From Comamonas composti DSM 21721 (GTDB taxonomy: Bacteria; Pseudomonadota; Gammaproteobacteria; Burkholderiales; Burkholderiaceae_C): DNA of 42,312 nucleotides. Under the pieces are notes generated by a model. The model did not search any database. It was not told the origin of the DNA and was given only the letters and a program-made list of their open reading frames with translations. The stretch spans positions 1 to 42,312 of the forward strand of contig NZ_AUCQ01000034.1 in NCBI RefSeq assembly GCF_000429845.1, read 5' to 3'. Position 1 is the stretch's first letter. Each line of letters opens with the position of its first letter. The translations under genes were made by a program, and so were the position numbers. Below, piece by piece: positions 7,027 to 14,445 of the stretch.

Positions 7027-9158
7027 GCTCCCAAGCCAGTGCCGCCGTGCCCATGGCGGGCCCGGCGACGAAGAAGGCTCCGCCGGCCGCATCCTTGCGC
7101 GACGATCTCAAGCTGCACCCCAGCGCGGCCTATGCGGATGGCGCTCCGGCCTGGGTCATACAGGACCCGGTGAGCAATCGTTTCTATCGCATTGGCTGGC
7201 TGGAGTACGAGTGCCTGCTGCGCTGGCATATGGCGCCGGCGCGCATGGCCGAGGCCATTCGTGCGAGCACCACGCTGGATGTGCAGGAGGAGCAGGTGCT
7301 GCAGTTCGCCCAGTTCCTGGAGCAGCACAACCTGCTGCGTGCGGGGCCGCAAAAAGTCGCCCAACTACAGGAAAAAAGCCGCAATGCCAAGTGGAAGAGC
7401 GGCAAATGGTGGCTGCACACCTATTTGTTTGTGCGCCTGCCGCTGCTGCGGCCCCAGCGCATGCTGCAGGCCATGTTGCCCTGGGTTCAGCCCCTGTTCA
7501 GCTGGACGGCCCTGTGGCTGCTGCTGGCTGCGACAGGCCTGGGCCTGGTGCTTGTGGTGCGTCAGTGGGACAGCTTTGCCCATGGCTTCATGGACATGCT
7601 CTCCCCCTCGGGGCTGGCCGGCTTTGCGCTGGCCCTGATCGTCTCCAAGGCCTTGCACGAACTGGGCCATGCGCTGGTTGCCACACGGCTGGGCGTGCGT
7701 GTGGCACACATGGGCGTGGCCCTGGTGGTGTTGTGGCCCATGTTGTATACGGATACCGGCGAGTCCTGGCGCTTGCGCAGCCATCGTCAGAGGCTGGCGA
7801 TTTCGGTGGCCGGCATCGTCACCGAGCTGGCCCTCGCTGGGCTGGCCACGCTGGCCTGGGCCCTGCTTGATGACGGCATGCTGCGCCAGGCCATGCTGTA
7901 TCTGGCGACCACGGGTTGGATTCTGTCCCTGCTGCTCAATGCGAGTCCCTTTATGCGTTTCGACGGCTACTTCATTGCCTCGGACCTGCTGGACTTTCCC
8001 AATCTGCATGAGCGTGCGGGTGCCATGGCCAAGGCCTTCATGCGGCGCCAGTTACTGGGACTGAACGAGCCCGATCCCGAGCCCTTCAGGCCCGAGGTGC
8101 GCTGGAAGCTGCGCCTGTTTGCCTATCTGACCTGGCTGTACAGGCTGACGGTGTTTCTGGGCATTGCGTTTGCGGTGTATTACTTTTTCTTCAAGGCGCT
8201 GGGCATTTTTCTGCTGCTCGTGGAGCTGTGGTGGTTTGTCGCCAAGCCTGTGTGGACGGAAATCATGGTGTGGAAAAAGCGCTGGCCCGAGGTTGCGGCC
8301 CGCAAGCGGATTTTGATCTGGGGTCTGGTGTGCGGCCTGCTGGCTCTGGCCGTGTTCCCCTGGTCAGCGGATTTGCGGGCTACGGGCTTTGCCCATGCCC
8401 AGCGCCAGCAGATCGTCTATAGCCCCGAGCCTGCCCAGGTGCTCGGTGTGGAGCCCGCTGGAGAGGTAGAGGCAGGCCAGGCACTGGCCCAGCTCTACAT
8501 GCCGGATCTGCTCGCGCGCCAGGCCCGTACCCAGGCCAGTGTTCAGGCCTTGTCCCAGCAATTGCCGCAGCTCATGGGCCAGGAGCAGGGGCTGGACCTG
8601 TTGCAGACCACGGCCAGGCGCCTGCAGGAGCAACTGGCCCAGTCTCACGCCATAGACCAGGAGGAGGCCAGACTCAGGCTCAAGGCCGAGTTCGCCGGTC
8701 AGTGGATGGATGTGGACAGGCATCTGCGCGCCGGCGCCTGGGTGAATACTCATCATCCTCTGGGCGTGCTGGTGGATCCCGGCAGCTGGGTGGTCGATGC
8801 CTATGTGGATCAAAAACAGGTGGCCCGCATCGCCGTGGGCGCAAGGGCGAGCTTCTGGCCCCAGCGCTGGGGCACGCCCTTGAAGGCCACGGTCATCGAG
8901 GTGGACCGTGCACGCAGCCAGAAGCTCAGGCATGTGATGCTGGATGCGCGCCATGGCGGAGCCATCGCCACCCAGCCGCATGAGCAGGAGCCCTTGCCCG
9001 TGGCGCCTCTCTATCGCGTGCGCCTGCAACTGCATGAGGCGCCGGCCCAGGTGCGTGAACTCAGAGGCTCGGTGCACATCGAGGCCCTGCGCCGCAGCTG
9101 GCTATGGCCTACTGTGCAAAGCGGGCTTGCCGTGCTGATCCGCGAGAGCGGGTTCTAG
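7023..9158 (+). CDS. PqqD-like / M50 site-2-type metalloprotease / HlyD-like fusion membrane protein
   Basis: The product has 711 residues. The chosen start is GTG 7023, which overlaps the upstream TGA (GTGA) and has GGAG 6 nt before it; ATG 7053 is the alternative. Residues about 20-105 resemble a PqqD/RRE-type winged-helix domain (PAWVIQDPVSNRFYRIGWLE, then a Leu-rich helix ending HNLL). A multi-helix M50 core follows, with the zinc motif HELGH at residues 212-216 and the downstream motif SPFMRFDGYF, whose Asp is residue 314, so the catalytic residues look intact. More membrane helices span about 350-470. A periplasmic lipoyl/HlyD-like segment ends the protein (residues about 470-700). Relatives are annotated as putative peptide zinc metalloproteases. 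It may process or thread a peptide or the adhesin through the envelope; the actual substrate is unknown. Confidence 0.8.
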   Translation: MSSQASAAVPMAGPATKKAPPAASLRDDLKLHPSAAYADGAPAWVIQDPVSNRFYRIGWLEYECLLRWHMAPARMAEAIRASTTLDVQEEQVLQFAQFLEQHNLLRAGPQKVAQLQEKSRNAKWKSGKWWLHTYLFVRLPLLRPQRMLQAMLPWVQPLFSWTALWLLLAATGLGLVLVVRQWDSFAHGFMDMLSPSGLAGFALALIVSKALHELGHALVATRLGVRVAHMGVALVVLWPMLYTDTGESWRLRSHRQRLAISVAGIVTELALAGLATLAWALLDDGMLRQAMLYLATTGWILSLLLNASPFMRFDGYFIASDLLDFPNLHERAGAMAKAFMRRQLLGLNEPDPEPFRPEVRWKLRLFAYLTWLYRLTVFLGIAFAVYYFFFKALGIFLLLVELWWFVAKPVWTEIMVWKKRWPEVAARKRILIWGLVCGLLALAVFPWSADLRATGFAHAQRQQIVYSPEPAQVLGVEPAGEVEAGQALAQLYMPDLLARQARTQASVQALSQQLPQLMGQEQGLDLLQTTARRLQEQLAQSHAIDQEEARLRLKAEFAGQWMDVDRHLRAGAWVNTHHPLGVLVDPGSWVVDAYVDQKQVARIAVGARASFWPQRWGTPLKATVIEVDRARSQKLRHVMLDARHGGAIATQPHEQEPLPVAPLYRVRLQLHEAPAQVRELRGSVHIEALRRSWLWPTVQSGLAVLIRESGF

Positions 9159-9198
9159 TCGCAGCCTGCCTGCTGGAGAACATATCTCCCGGGAGAGG

Positions 9199-9705
9199 TC
9201 AGCCGCAGTTCTTGCGAATCACTTCCTGGGCACGCTGCTGCTGGCGCGCACGTTCCTCATCGCTCATGAAGCCGCGCTCCCCTTGCGCGTTCACATGGCC
9301 TATGAGGCCGCCAGCCTGCAGGGTGTTGAGCGCCGATTGCGCCTCGCGGCAGTTTTCCTGGCGCTGCTTGGCCGCTTTGGCCTCTTCCTGCTTTTGCTTG
9401 GCTTGTTCTGCGGCTTGTTGAGCAGCTAGTTTTTCCTGCAATTGCTTGTCCTCGGCTGGGGCTACGGGTTTGTCCGAGGAAACGGATGCCACAGGAGCAG
9501 AGGAGGGCGTGGAGGCCGATGGGGCTGGCGTTGCAGCAGTGCTGCCTCCCGGACTTTTGAGAATGTTCTTTGCGGGGATGTGGGCCGGCGGCGGACGGTC
9601 GCTGAAAGTCTTGCGACCGTTGTCATCTATCCATTGCCATTGGGCCAGGGCGCTGGCACAAGCAGTGCTTAGCAAGAGAGCGAACAGGCAGTTTTTTGCG
9701 TGCAT
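9199..9705 (-). CDS. DUF4124-domain periplasmic protein
   Basis: The product has 168 residues and starts at ATG 9705. A signal peptide (KNCLFALLLSTACASALA) is followed at once by the DUF4124 signature WQWIDDNGRKTFSDRPPP. A low-complexity Ala/Ser/Pro linker follows, then a long Gln/Glu/Lys/Ala-rich helix that is probably a coiled coil (EDKQLQEKLAAQQAAEQAKQ), and a C-terminal part with two Cys. The family is widespread in beta- and gammaproteobacteria and has no firmly established function. It is transcribed convergently with the adhesin/secretion operon, with only 40 bp between the two stop codons, and nothing suggests a functional link to it. A second DUF4124 protein is encoded at 27144-27815. 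Confidence 0.85.
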   Translation of the reverse strand: MHAKNCLFALLLSTACASALAQWQWIDDNGRKTFSDRPPPAHIPAKNILKSPGGSTAATPAPSASTPSSAPVASVSSDKPVAPAEDKQLQEKLAAQQAAEQAKQKQEEAKAAKQRQENCREAQSALNTLQAGGLIGHVNAQGERGFMSDEERARQQQRAQEVIRKNCG

Positions 9706-9810
9706 GGTCCGAGTTTAGCGGCATGCGCGGGCAACGTGATCATGAGAAGCCTCCTGGCCTGAGGCCTTGCCACAACGATTTGATGCCAGAGATGTTGCTC
9801 GGCGCTGGTG

Positions 9811-9824
9811 AACACGTTCTTAAA
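9811..9824 (-). repeat. Short motif TAAGAACGTGTTCA at the 3' end of mnmC
   Basis: On the minus strand the mnmC stop codon is embedded in TTTAAGAACGTGTTCA. The same motif with one or two changes sits on the pyrD stop codon (25034-25045) and forms the ends of the 266-bp element at 19611-19876 (TAAGAGCGTGTTTA). The placement at gene 3' ends recurs in all three cases. It may be a solo end or target site of a small dispersed element; the core is too short to be sure. Confidence 0.4.
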
Positions 9825-11760
9825 GGCGTTCGCTGGCCAGGGCCGAGGCCAGCCTGGCATCCAGGGGCAGGGGTTCGTGGTGCAGGCGTGCGGCCAGCAG
9901 CTCGGCGCACAAAAGAGACAGGGTCAGGCCGCGCGAGCCCAGTGCCGTCAGAGCCCAGAGGCCGGGTGCGGTGCTTGCCACCGGGCCGACCATGGGCAGA
10001 CGGTCGGGGGCGGCGACGCGCACGGCGGCCCAGGTGGGGCGGGGCGGGGCCGTGAAAAAGCCGCTCAGCGCCGCATGGGCGCAAGGCAGCAGACGCTGGA
10101 GCTTGCCACCGTTGGTTGCATGGGCGGCGGCCTGGTCCTCGGGGCTGGGCGGCAGCTCGGTGAGGTCGCGCTCGAAGGTCGAGCCCATGACCCAGGCCTG
10201 GCTGGCGTGCTGCGTGGGAAAGACGGGCACCAGGTTGCCATGGCCATTGACGGGAAACGGCGGCATGGCCGCAAGGCTTTGCGGGTCATGCGCATGCCAG
10301 CTGACCTGGCCGCGCAGGGGCTGCAGCGGCCAGGCGCTGAAGGGCCGGCCCGGAATACCAAGGCTGCGCGCGAGCAAGGGTGCGGACTCCGGCCCCAGGG
10401 CGATCACGACCAGCTCGGCCGTAGCCAGCGTGCTGCCGCGCTCGTCCAATGCCTGCCAGCAGGCCGGATTTTCAGGCGCTGTGATGTCTGGCGGGACAAG
10501 ACGTGCGACCCGGGCGTTGGCCTGCCATTGGATGCCGGGCTGGCGCAGCAGGGCCTGGACCAGGCGTGCCGGGCGCAGCCAGCCGGCCTGTACATGCCAG
10601 CAGGCCGGGCTTTGTGCGGGCAGCCGGGCGGCGGCGAGCTGCTCTGCCGACGGGCTGCGGCTCCAGAAGCTGCCGGCTTCGGCGAGGTCCGGGCTTTGCT
10701 GCCAGGCGCGCGGCAGGCGCGGGGCCTCTTCGACGCCATGTTCGAGTACGCCGCTGTGCGCCCAGTCCAGGCCTTCTTCGAGCAGGCCTTGCCGGCTCAG
10801 TGTCTGCAACTGCTGCAGCGTGGCGCGCGCACCATCGCGGCTCAGGCGCGACAGCAAGCTGTCGTCGGGCGAGACATGGGGGCAGAACAGGCCTGCGGGC
10901 AGGGCCGAGGCGCCGGCCGCTGGCCGGGGTGCGGCATCGAGCACGCTCACCTGCCAGCCGCGCCTGGCCAGGCTGGCAGCGGCCGCGGCGCCGGCAATGC
11001 CTGCGCCCAGGACCATGCAGCGCGCAGGCCGGGTCGCCAGCGGCTGGGGCTGGCGGCTGCGCGGCTCCCAGGCCGGGTTGTAGCGGGCCTGCAGCGCATG
11101 GCGCCTGGGGGCCATACCCGGTGTCTTGTGGACCTCGAAGCCCAGTTGTGTCAGGCGCTCGCGCACCTGGTCTGCCACGCACCAGGTGGCCAGACGCGTG
11201 CCACGCCGGCAGTGGCGCGACAGGGTCTTGAGGGTTTCCAGGCTCCAGAGCTCGGGGTTGAGCGCGGGACTGAGGCCGTCCAGGTAAATGCTGTCGGCCG
11301 TGATGCGCTGGCGCCTGAGCACGGTCTGGGCATCGCCGACATAGAGCGTGAGCAGCACGCGGCCCTGCTCGAACACCAGGCGGTGCACGCCGGGCAGCAG
11401 GCCCTGGAATTGCGCCGCAAGCTCGTGCGCCAGCGGGCGCAGGTCGGCGGCTTCGGCGGGCAGGGCAGCGAGCAGGTCGGCGGCGGCGACCGGGCAGGCT
11501 TCGGTGGCCACATGGTGCAAAAGGCCGGGACGCATGGGATCGGCCTTCCAGGCGGCCCAGGTGAGCAGAAAGTTCAGGCCTAGACCGAAGCCGGTCTCCA
11601 GAATCCGCCATTGCGCCGCCTGGCTCCAGGCCTGGGGCAGGCCGCAGCCGGCCAGAAAGATCTGGCTGGCCTGGAGCAGGGCGTTTTCGCTGTGCTGGCA
11701 TTGGCCAAGGCGTGGGCTGTAAGGCGTGCCGTCGGGCTGGCTGGCAAGGGGTTCGGTCAT
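9820..11760 (-). CDS. mnmC: Bifunctional tRNA 5-(methylaminomethyl)-2-thiouridine biosynthesis protein MnmC
   Basis: The product has 646 residues, starting at ATG 11760 (MTEPLASQPDGTPYSPRLG). The frame is open upstream into the next gene, but that part has no homology character. The N-terminal half is the SAM-dependent methyltransferase: motif LETGFGLGLNFLLTW and the catalytic-region pattern YLDGLSPALNPELW. The C-terminal half is the FAD-dependent oxidoreductase: dinucleotide fold CMVLGAGIAGAAAAASLARR followed by GLFCPHVSPDDSLLSRL. The enzyme finishes mnm5s2U at the wobble position of certain tRNAs. The oxidoreductase half removes the carboxymethyl group and the methyltransferase half adds the methyl. 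Fused length and domain order match typical MnmC. It may be co-transcribed with the upstream TRIC gene, since only 47 bp separate them. Confidence 0.95.
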   Translation of the reverse strand: MTEPLASQPDGTPYSPRLGQCQHSENALLQASQIFLAGCGLPQAWSQAAQWRILETGFGLGLNFLLTWAAWKADPMRPGLLHHVATEACPVAAADLLAALPAEAADLRPLAHELAAQFQGLLPGVHRLVFEQGRVLLTLYVGDAQTVLRRQRITADSIYLDGLSPALNPELWSLETLKTLSRHCRRGTRLATWCVADQVRERLTQLGFEVHKTPGMAPRRHALQARYNPAWEPRSRQPQPLATRPARCMVLGAGIAGAAAAASLARRGWQVSVLDAAPRPAAGASALPAGLFCPHVSPDDSLLSRLSRDGARATLQQLQTLSRQGLLEEGLDWAHSGVLEHGVEEAPRLPRAWQQSPDLAEAGSFWSRSPSAEQLAAARLPAQSPACWHVQAGWLRPARLVQALLRQPGIQWQANARVARLVPPDITAPENPACWQALDERGSTLATAELVVIALGPESAPLLARSLGIPGRPFSAWPLQPLRGQVSWHAHDPQSLAAMPPFPVNGHGNLVPVFPTQHASQAWVMGSTFERDLTELPPSPEDQAAAHATNGGKLQRLLPCAHAALSGFFTAPPRPTWAAVRVAAPDRLPMVGPVASTAPGLWALTALGSRGLTLSLLCAELLAARLHHEPLPLDARLASALASERL

Positions 11761-11807
11761 GGGCGAAGAGGGCGGGACGAAAAGCCGTGCGGCCTGCGGC
11801 GGATGGC

Positions 11808-12476
11808 TTATTCCTCCCAGCGCTGCTGGTAGGAGAATACGGGCAGGCGCCACTTGAAGCGTATGGCCGCAAGCCGCAGTCCGAGGCCGCCGGCAAAGCA
11901 TAGGACACTGCTGAGGTCGTGGCCGACGCCGAACTTGTTGAGGATCAGGAACAGCAGACATACGGCCAGCGACACGCTTGCATACAGCTCGCGTCTGAAG
12001 ACCACGGGCACCTGGTTGCACAGCACGTCACGCAAAATGCCGCCGCTGATGCCGGTGAGCATGCCCGACATGACGACCACCACGGGCGGATAGCCGAGCT
12101 CCATGGCCACGTTGCAGCCGATCAGCGAGAAGGCGATCAGGCCCATGGCGTCGAGCAGCAGAAAGATCTGCTTGAGATGGTGCATGTGGCGCGCGACCAC
12201 GGTGGTCAGCAGGCCGGCCGAGATCACGAGATACACGTATTCGGGGTGCTGGGTCCAGCCTATGGGGTAGTGGCCCAGCACCATGTCGCGTATCGTGCCT
12301 CCGCCCAGGGCCGTGACGAAGGCGATCACGGCCACGCCGAAGATGTCCATGTTGCGCCGCCCTGCGGCCAGGGCGCCGGACATGGCTTCGGCCGTGATGG
12401 CCACGAGGTAGATCACCAGCATGGTGGTGATCTGGGACAGCTGGAACGAGTCCAGCAGGGAGACGGATGGAAGCAC
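11808..12476 (-). CDS. TRIC/UPF0126-family membrane transporter under glycine riboswitch control
   Basis: The product has 222 residues. It probably starts at GTG 12476, preceded by AGAGG at suitable spacing. It has seven hydrophobic helices arranged as two repeated halves, each carrying the family's Gly-rich motif: ALGGGTIRDMVLG in the first and GISGGILRDVLCNQVP in the second. This pattern defines the UPF0126 (YicG/YadS) family, structurally related to trimeric intracellular cation channels. The long leader holds a tandem glycine riboswitch, which supports a role in glycine transport, the function often inferred for riboswitch-linked members. The direction of transport and the ion coupling cannot be read from the sequence. 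mnmC follows 47 bp downstream. Confidence 0.9.
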   Translation of the reverse strand: MLPSVSLLDSFQLSQITTMLVIYLVAITAEAMSGALAAGRRNMDIFGVAVIAFVTALGGGTIRDMVLGHYPIGWTQHPEYVYLVISAGLLTTVVARHMHHLKQIFLLLDAMGLIAFSLIGCNVAMELGYPPVVVVMSGMLTGISGGILRDVLCNQVPVVFRRELYASVSLAVCLLFLILNKFGVGHDLSSVLCFAGGLGLRLAAIRFKWRLPVFSYQQRWEE

Positions 12477-12497
12477 ACAAACCTCTGCTCAAAAGCC

Positions 12498-12518
12498 GCC
12501 TGGCGCTGCGATGCGCCA
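12498..12518 (-). promoter_or_regulatory. Hairpin between glycine aptamers and start codon, possible expression platform
   Basis: On the minus strand, TGGCGC-atcgca-GCGCCA (12501-12518) forms a six-base-pair stem. GGCGGC and then TTTT follow it before the start codon of the transporter gene. It sits between the second aptamer and the Shine-Dalgarno sequence. It could act as a weak intrinsic terminator or as part of the switch. The T-run is separated from the stem, so this is tentative. Confidence 0.4.
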
Positions 12519-12528
12519 AGCTGTCATG

Positions 12529-12725
12529 CCTCTCCCGCTGTCCTTGGTACCTGAGAGTTGCGCCCGTGGCTTGCGGCCAGGGCTTGCCCCTTCGGTGAGC
12601 CTGTGCGGCCCGGGGGCGCGGCTTCTCTCCAGTCGGCGATGGGTTTCGCGGTCTTGGTGCCTGAGCGATTATGGGAGTTTGCGCCTTCGGCGGAGGCTGC
12701 GGCGGGGCGCGCCTCTCTCTCCCGC
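12529..12725 (-). promoter_or_regulatory. Tandem glycine riboswitch (two aptamers)
   Basis: Two consecutive glycine aptamers are readable on the minus strand. The first (about 12635-12725) begins GGGAGAGAGAGG and carries GCCGAAGGCGCAA (12679-12691) and CTCAGGCACCAAGACC (12650-12665). The second (about 12529-12634) begins GGAGAG and carries CACCGAAGGGGCAAG (12583-12597) and CTCTCAGGTACCAAGGACAG (12538-12557), then closes with CGGGAGAGG. These are the conserved cores of gcvT-type glycine riboswitches, in the classic two-aptamer arrangement. The element lies directly upstream of the TRIC-family gene that starts at 12476. Confidence 0.93.
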
Positions 12726-12766
12726 GAAATCAGCCGCGCATTGTAGGCCTTGTTGCGCGCGGGCCG

Positions 12767-12808
12767 AAAAGCAAATGCCCCCGATGGCCTGGCCTCGGGG
12801 GCATTTGC
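12767..12808 (-). terminator. Rho-independent terminator downstream of yggX
   Basis: A 12-bp perfect stem, GCAAATGCCCCC / GGGGGCATTTGC, at 12771-12808 has a 14-nt loop that pairs further. On the minus strand it is followed by TTTT (12767-12770). It is placed between the end of yggX (12936) and the glycine riboswitch, so it would insulate the two units. Confidence 0.7.
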
Positions 12809-12843
12809 ATGGAGCCGGACGCAAGGTCAGCTCCCTTGTTTTG

Positions 12844-12923
12844 ATAGCTGCCAGCGCTTGCTACACCTCGTTTTCAGATCGATTCATACCTGAAATGCAG
12901 GTGTGGAAGGCGCTAGCCGCTAT
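12844..12923. repeat. Imperfect palindromic intergenic repeat, copy A
   Basis: Left arm ATAGCTGCCAGCGC (12844-12857) pairs with right arm GCGCTAGCCGCTAT (12910-12923) with two mismatches. The adjoining bases (TTGCTACACCT / AGGTGTGGAA) extend the stem. The left arm shares 15 of 17 bases with another copy at 31024-31040. Both copies lie just beyond the stop codon of a minus-strand gene (yggX here, kdsB there). I recall similar AGCGCT-centred palindromes as common in Comamonadaceae intergenic regions. Confidence 0.6.
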
Positions 12924-12935
12924 GAAAAAGAAGGA

Positions 12936-13208
12936 TCAGGCGCTGGGCGGGACATAGCCCGCCGCCGCGTCGGCGCCGCCGCCGAAGAAGTGGCCTTCCA
13001 TCTGGCGTGCGAGGTACTGGCGTGCACGCGCATCGGCAAGGTTGAGGCGGTTTTCATTGACCAGCATGGTCTGGTGCTTGAGCCAGTCGGCCCAGGCCTG
13101 CTTGCTCACGCTCTCGAAGATGCGCTTGCCGAGCTCGCCGGGGTAAGGAGGAAAGTCCAGGCCTTCGGCGTCAACGCCAAGCTTGATGCAGTGAACAGTG
13201 CGTGCCAT
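12936..13208 (-). CDS. yggX: Fe(II)-trafficking / oxidative damage protection protein YggX
   Basis: The product has 90 residues, starting at ATG 13208 ([10 protein letters not shown]). The protein shows the whole small YggX family pattern: [10 protein letters not shown] with the single conserved Cys, [14 protein letters not shown], then [23 protein letters not shown] and the C-terminal helix [14 protein letters not shown]. YggX proteins protect Fe-S clusters and are linked to iron trafficking in the cytoplasm. The gene is divergent from the sulfate-binding protein gene, with a 146-bp AT-rich gap between start codons, and is closed by a terminator hairpin at 12767-12808. The longer reading frame up to 13262 lacks family support. 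Confidence 0.95.
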   Translation of the reverse strand: MARTVHCIKLGVDAEGLDFPPYPGELGKRIFESVSKQAWADWLKHQTMLVNENRLNLADARARQYLARQMEGHFFGGGADAAAGYVPPSA

Positions 13209-13243
13209 GTGGGTGCAGTCCTTCTTTGTGCAGGAGATTGTCA

Positions 13244-13310
13244 GATGTTTTGGGTATAACAAACTGAAATCTTATTGGTTTGAGTTTTAAGTATTGGCTT
13301 TGAGAATGGG
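13244..13310 (+). promoter_or_regulatory. AT-rich divergent promoter region of yggX and the sulfate-binding protein gene
   Basis: The stretch containing TATAACAAACTGAAATCTTA and then TTGAGTTTTAAGTATTGGCT is much richer in A+T than the surrounding DNA and lies between two divergent genes. The ATAAC half-site resembles sites reported for CysB-type regulators. A well-spaced -35/-10 pair is not unambiguous, so only the region is annotated. Confidence 0.35.
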
Positions 13311-13354
13311 CCGCAGTGACAAACAGTCTTGTTCCATCCCAACCAGTACGACCG

Positions 13355-14377
13355 ATGAAAATTCGCCGCCACTTTATCAAGTTTCCTGTAGCCCTTGGCC
13401 TGATCGCCGGCTTATCCCTTGCGGCGCAGCCGGTGCTCGCCCAGAGCGCACAGCTGCTCAACGTCTCATATGACCCCACGCGGGAGCTCTACGTGGAGTA
13501 CAACCAGGCCTTTGCCAAGCACTGGAAGGCCAAGAGCGGCCAGGAGGTGGGCATCCGCCAGTCGCACGGCGGCTCGGGCAAGCAGGCGCGCTCCATCATC
13601 GACGGCCTGGAGGCCGATGTGGCCACCCTGGCGCTGGCCGGCGACATAGATGCCCTGGTCAAGAACGGCGCTCTGGTCGGGGCCGACTGGCAAAAGCGCC
13701 TGCCGCACAACTCCGCGCCTTACAGCTCGACCATCGTGTTCCTGGTCAAGAAGGGCAATCCCAAGGGCCTCAAGGACTGGGACGATCTCGTCAGGCCCGG
13801 CGTCCAGGTGATCACGCCCAATCCCAAGACCAGCGGCGGCGCGCGCTGGAATTATCTTGCGGCCTGGGAGTTCGCCAAGCGCAAGTACGGCGGGGACGGC
13901 AAGGCCCAGGACTTCATCGCCCGGCTGTTCAAGAATGTCCCCGTGCTGGATACGGGAGCGCGCGGCGCCACGATCACCTTTGTGCAGCGCGGCGTGGGCG
14001 ATGTGCTGCTGGCCTGGGAGAACGAGGCCTTTCTGGCGCTGAAGGAGTTCGGGCCCGAGAAATTCCAGATCGTCGTGCCCTCGATCTCCATCCTGGCCGA
14101 GCCCTCGGTGGCCGTGGTCGACAAGGTCGTGGACAAAAAGGGCACGCGCGCCGTGGCCGAGGAATATCTGAAATACCTGTACTCGGACGAGGCCCAGCGC
14201 ATTGCCGGACGCAACTACTACCGGCCCACGGACGACAAGATCAAGGCCGAGTTCGCGAGCAAGTTCCCCAAGCTGGAGCTGTTCACCATAGACCAGGCCT
14301 TTGGCGGCTGGGCCGCTGCCGACAAGGCGCACTTTGCCGATGGCGGCAGCTTCGACCGCATCTACGCCAGGAAATGA
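13355..14377 (+). CDS. sbp: Periplasmic sulfate/thiosulfate-binding protein (Sbp/CysP type)
   Basis: The product has 340 residues, starting at ATG 13355, which gives a clean Sec signal (KIRRHFIKF, a hydrophobic core, then AQPVLAQS). Sulfate-binding family motifs are clear: [17 protein letters not shown] near the mature N-terminus, [31 protein letters not shown], and [16 protein letters not shown]. It captures sulfate for an ABC importer. No cysT/cysW/cysA genes lie beside it; instead the sulfonate genes follow from 14446. It may feed a permease encoded elsewhere and be co-regulated with ssu genes under sulfur limitation. No obvious Shine-Dalgarno sequence precedes ATG 13355; a GTG at 13316 would place extra residues before the signal peptide. 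Confidence 0.9.
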   Translation: MKIRRHFIKFPVALGLIAGLSLAAQPVLAQSAQLLNVSYDPTRELYVEYNQAFAKHWKAKSGQEVGIRQSHGGSGKQARSIIDGLEADVATLALAGDIDALVKNGALVGADWQKRLPHNSAPYSSTIVFLVKKGNPKGLKDWDDLVRPGVQVITPNPKTSGGARWNYLAAWEFAKRKYGGDGKAQDFIARLFKNVPVLDTGARGATITFVQRGVGDVLLAWENEAFLALKEFGPEKFQIVVPSISILAEPSVAVVDKVVDKKGTRAVAEEYLKYLYSDEAQRIAGRNYYRPTDDKIKAEFASKFPKLELFTIDQAFGGWAAADKAHFADGGSFDRIYARK

Positions 14378-14445
14378 GGCCGATGCGCCTTGCGACCCAG
14401 CCGGGCTTGCGGCCCGGTGTCTGAAACCTCGATCCATTCTTTGCC

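Noticed and set aside
9185..9196. TCTCCCGGGAGA palindrome between convergent genes as terminator
   Set aside because: It has no loop and no T-run on either strand; probably a chance palindrome.
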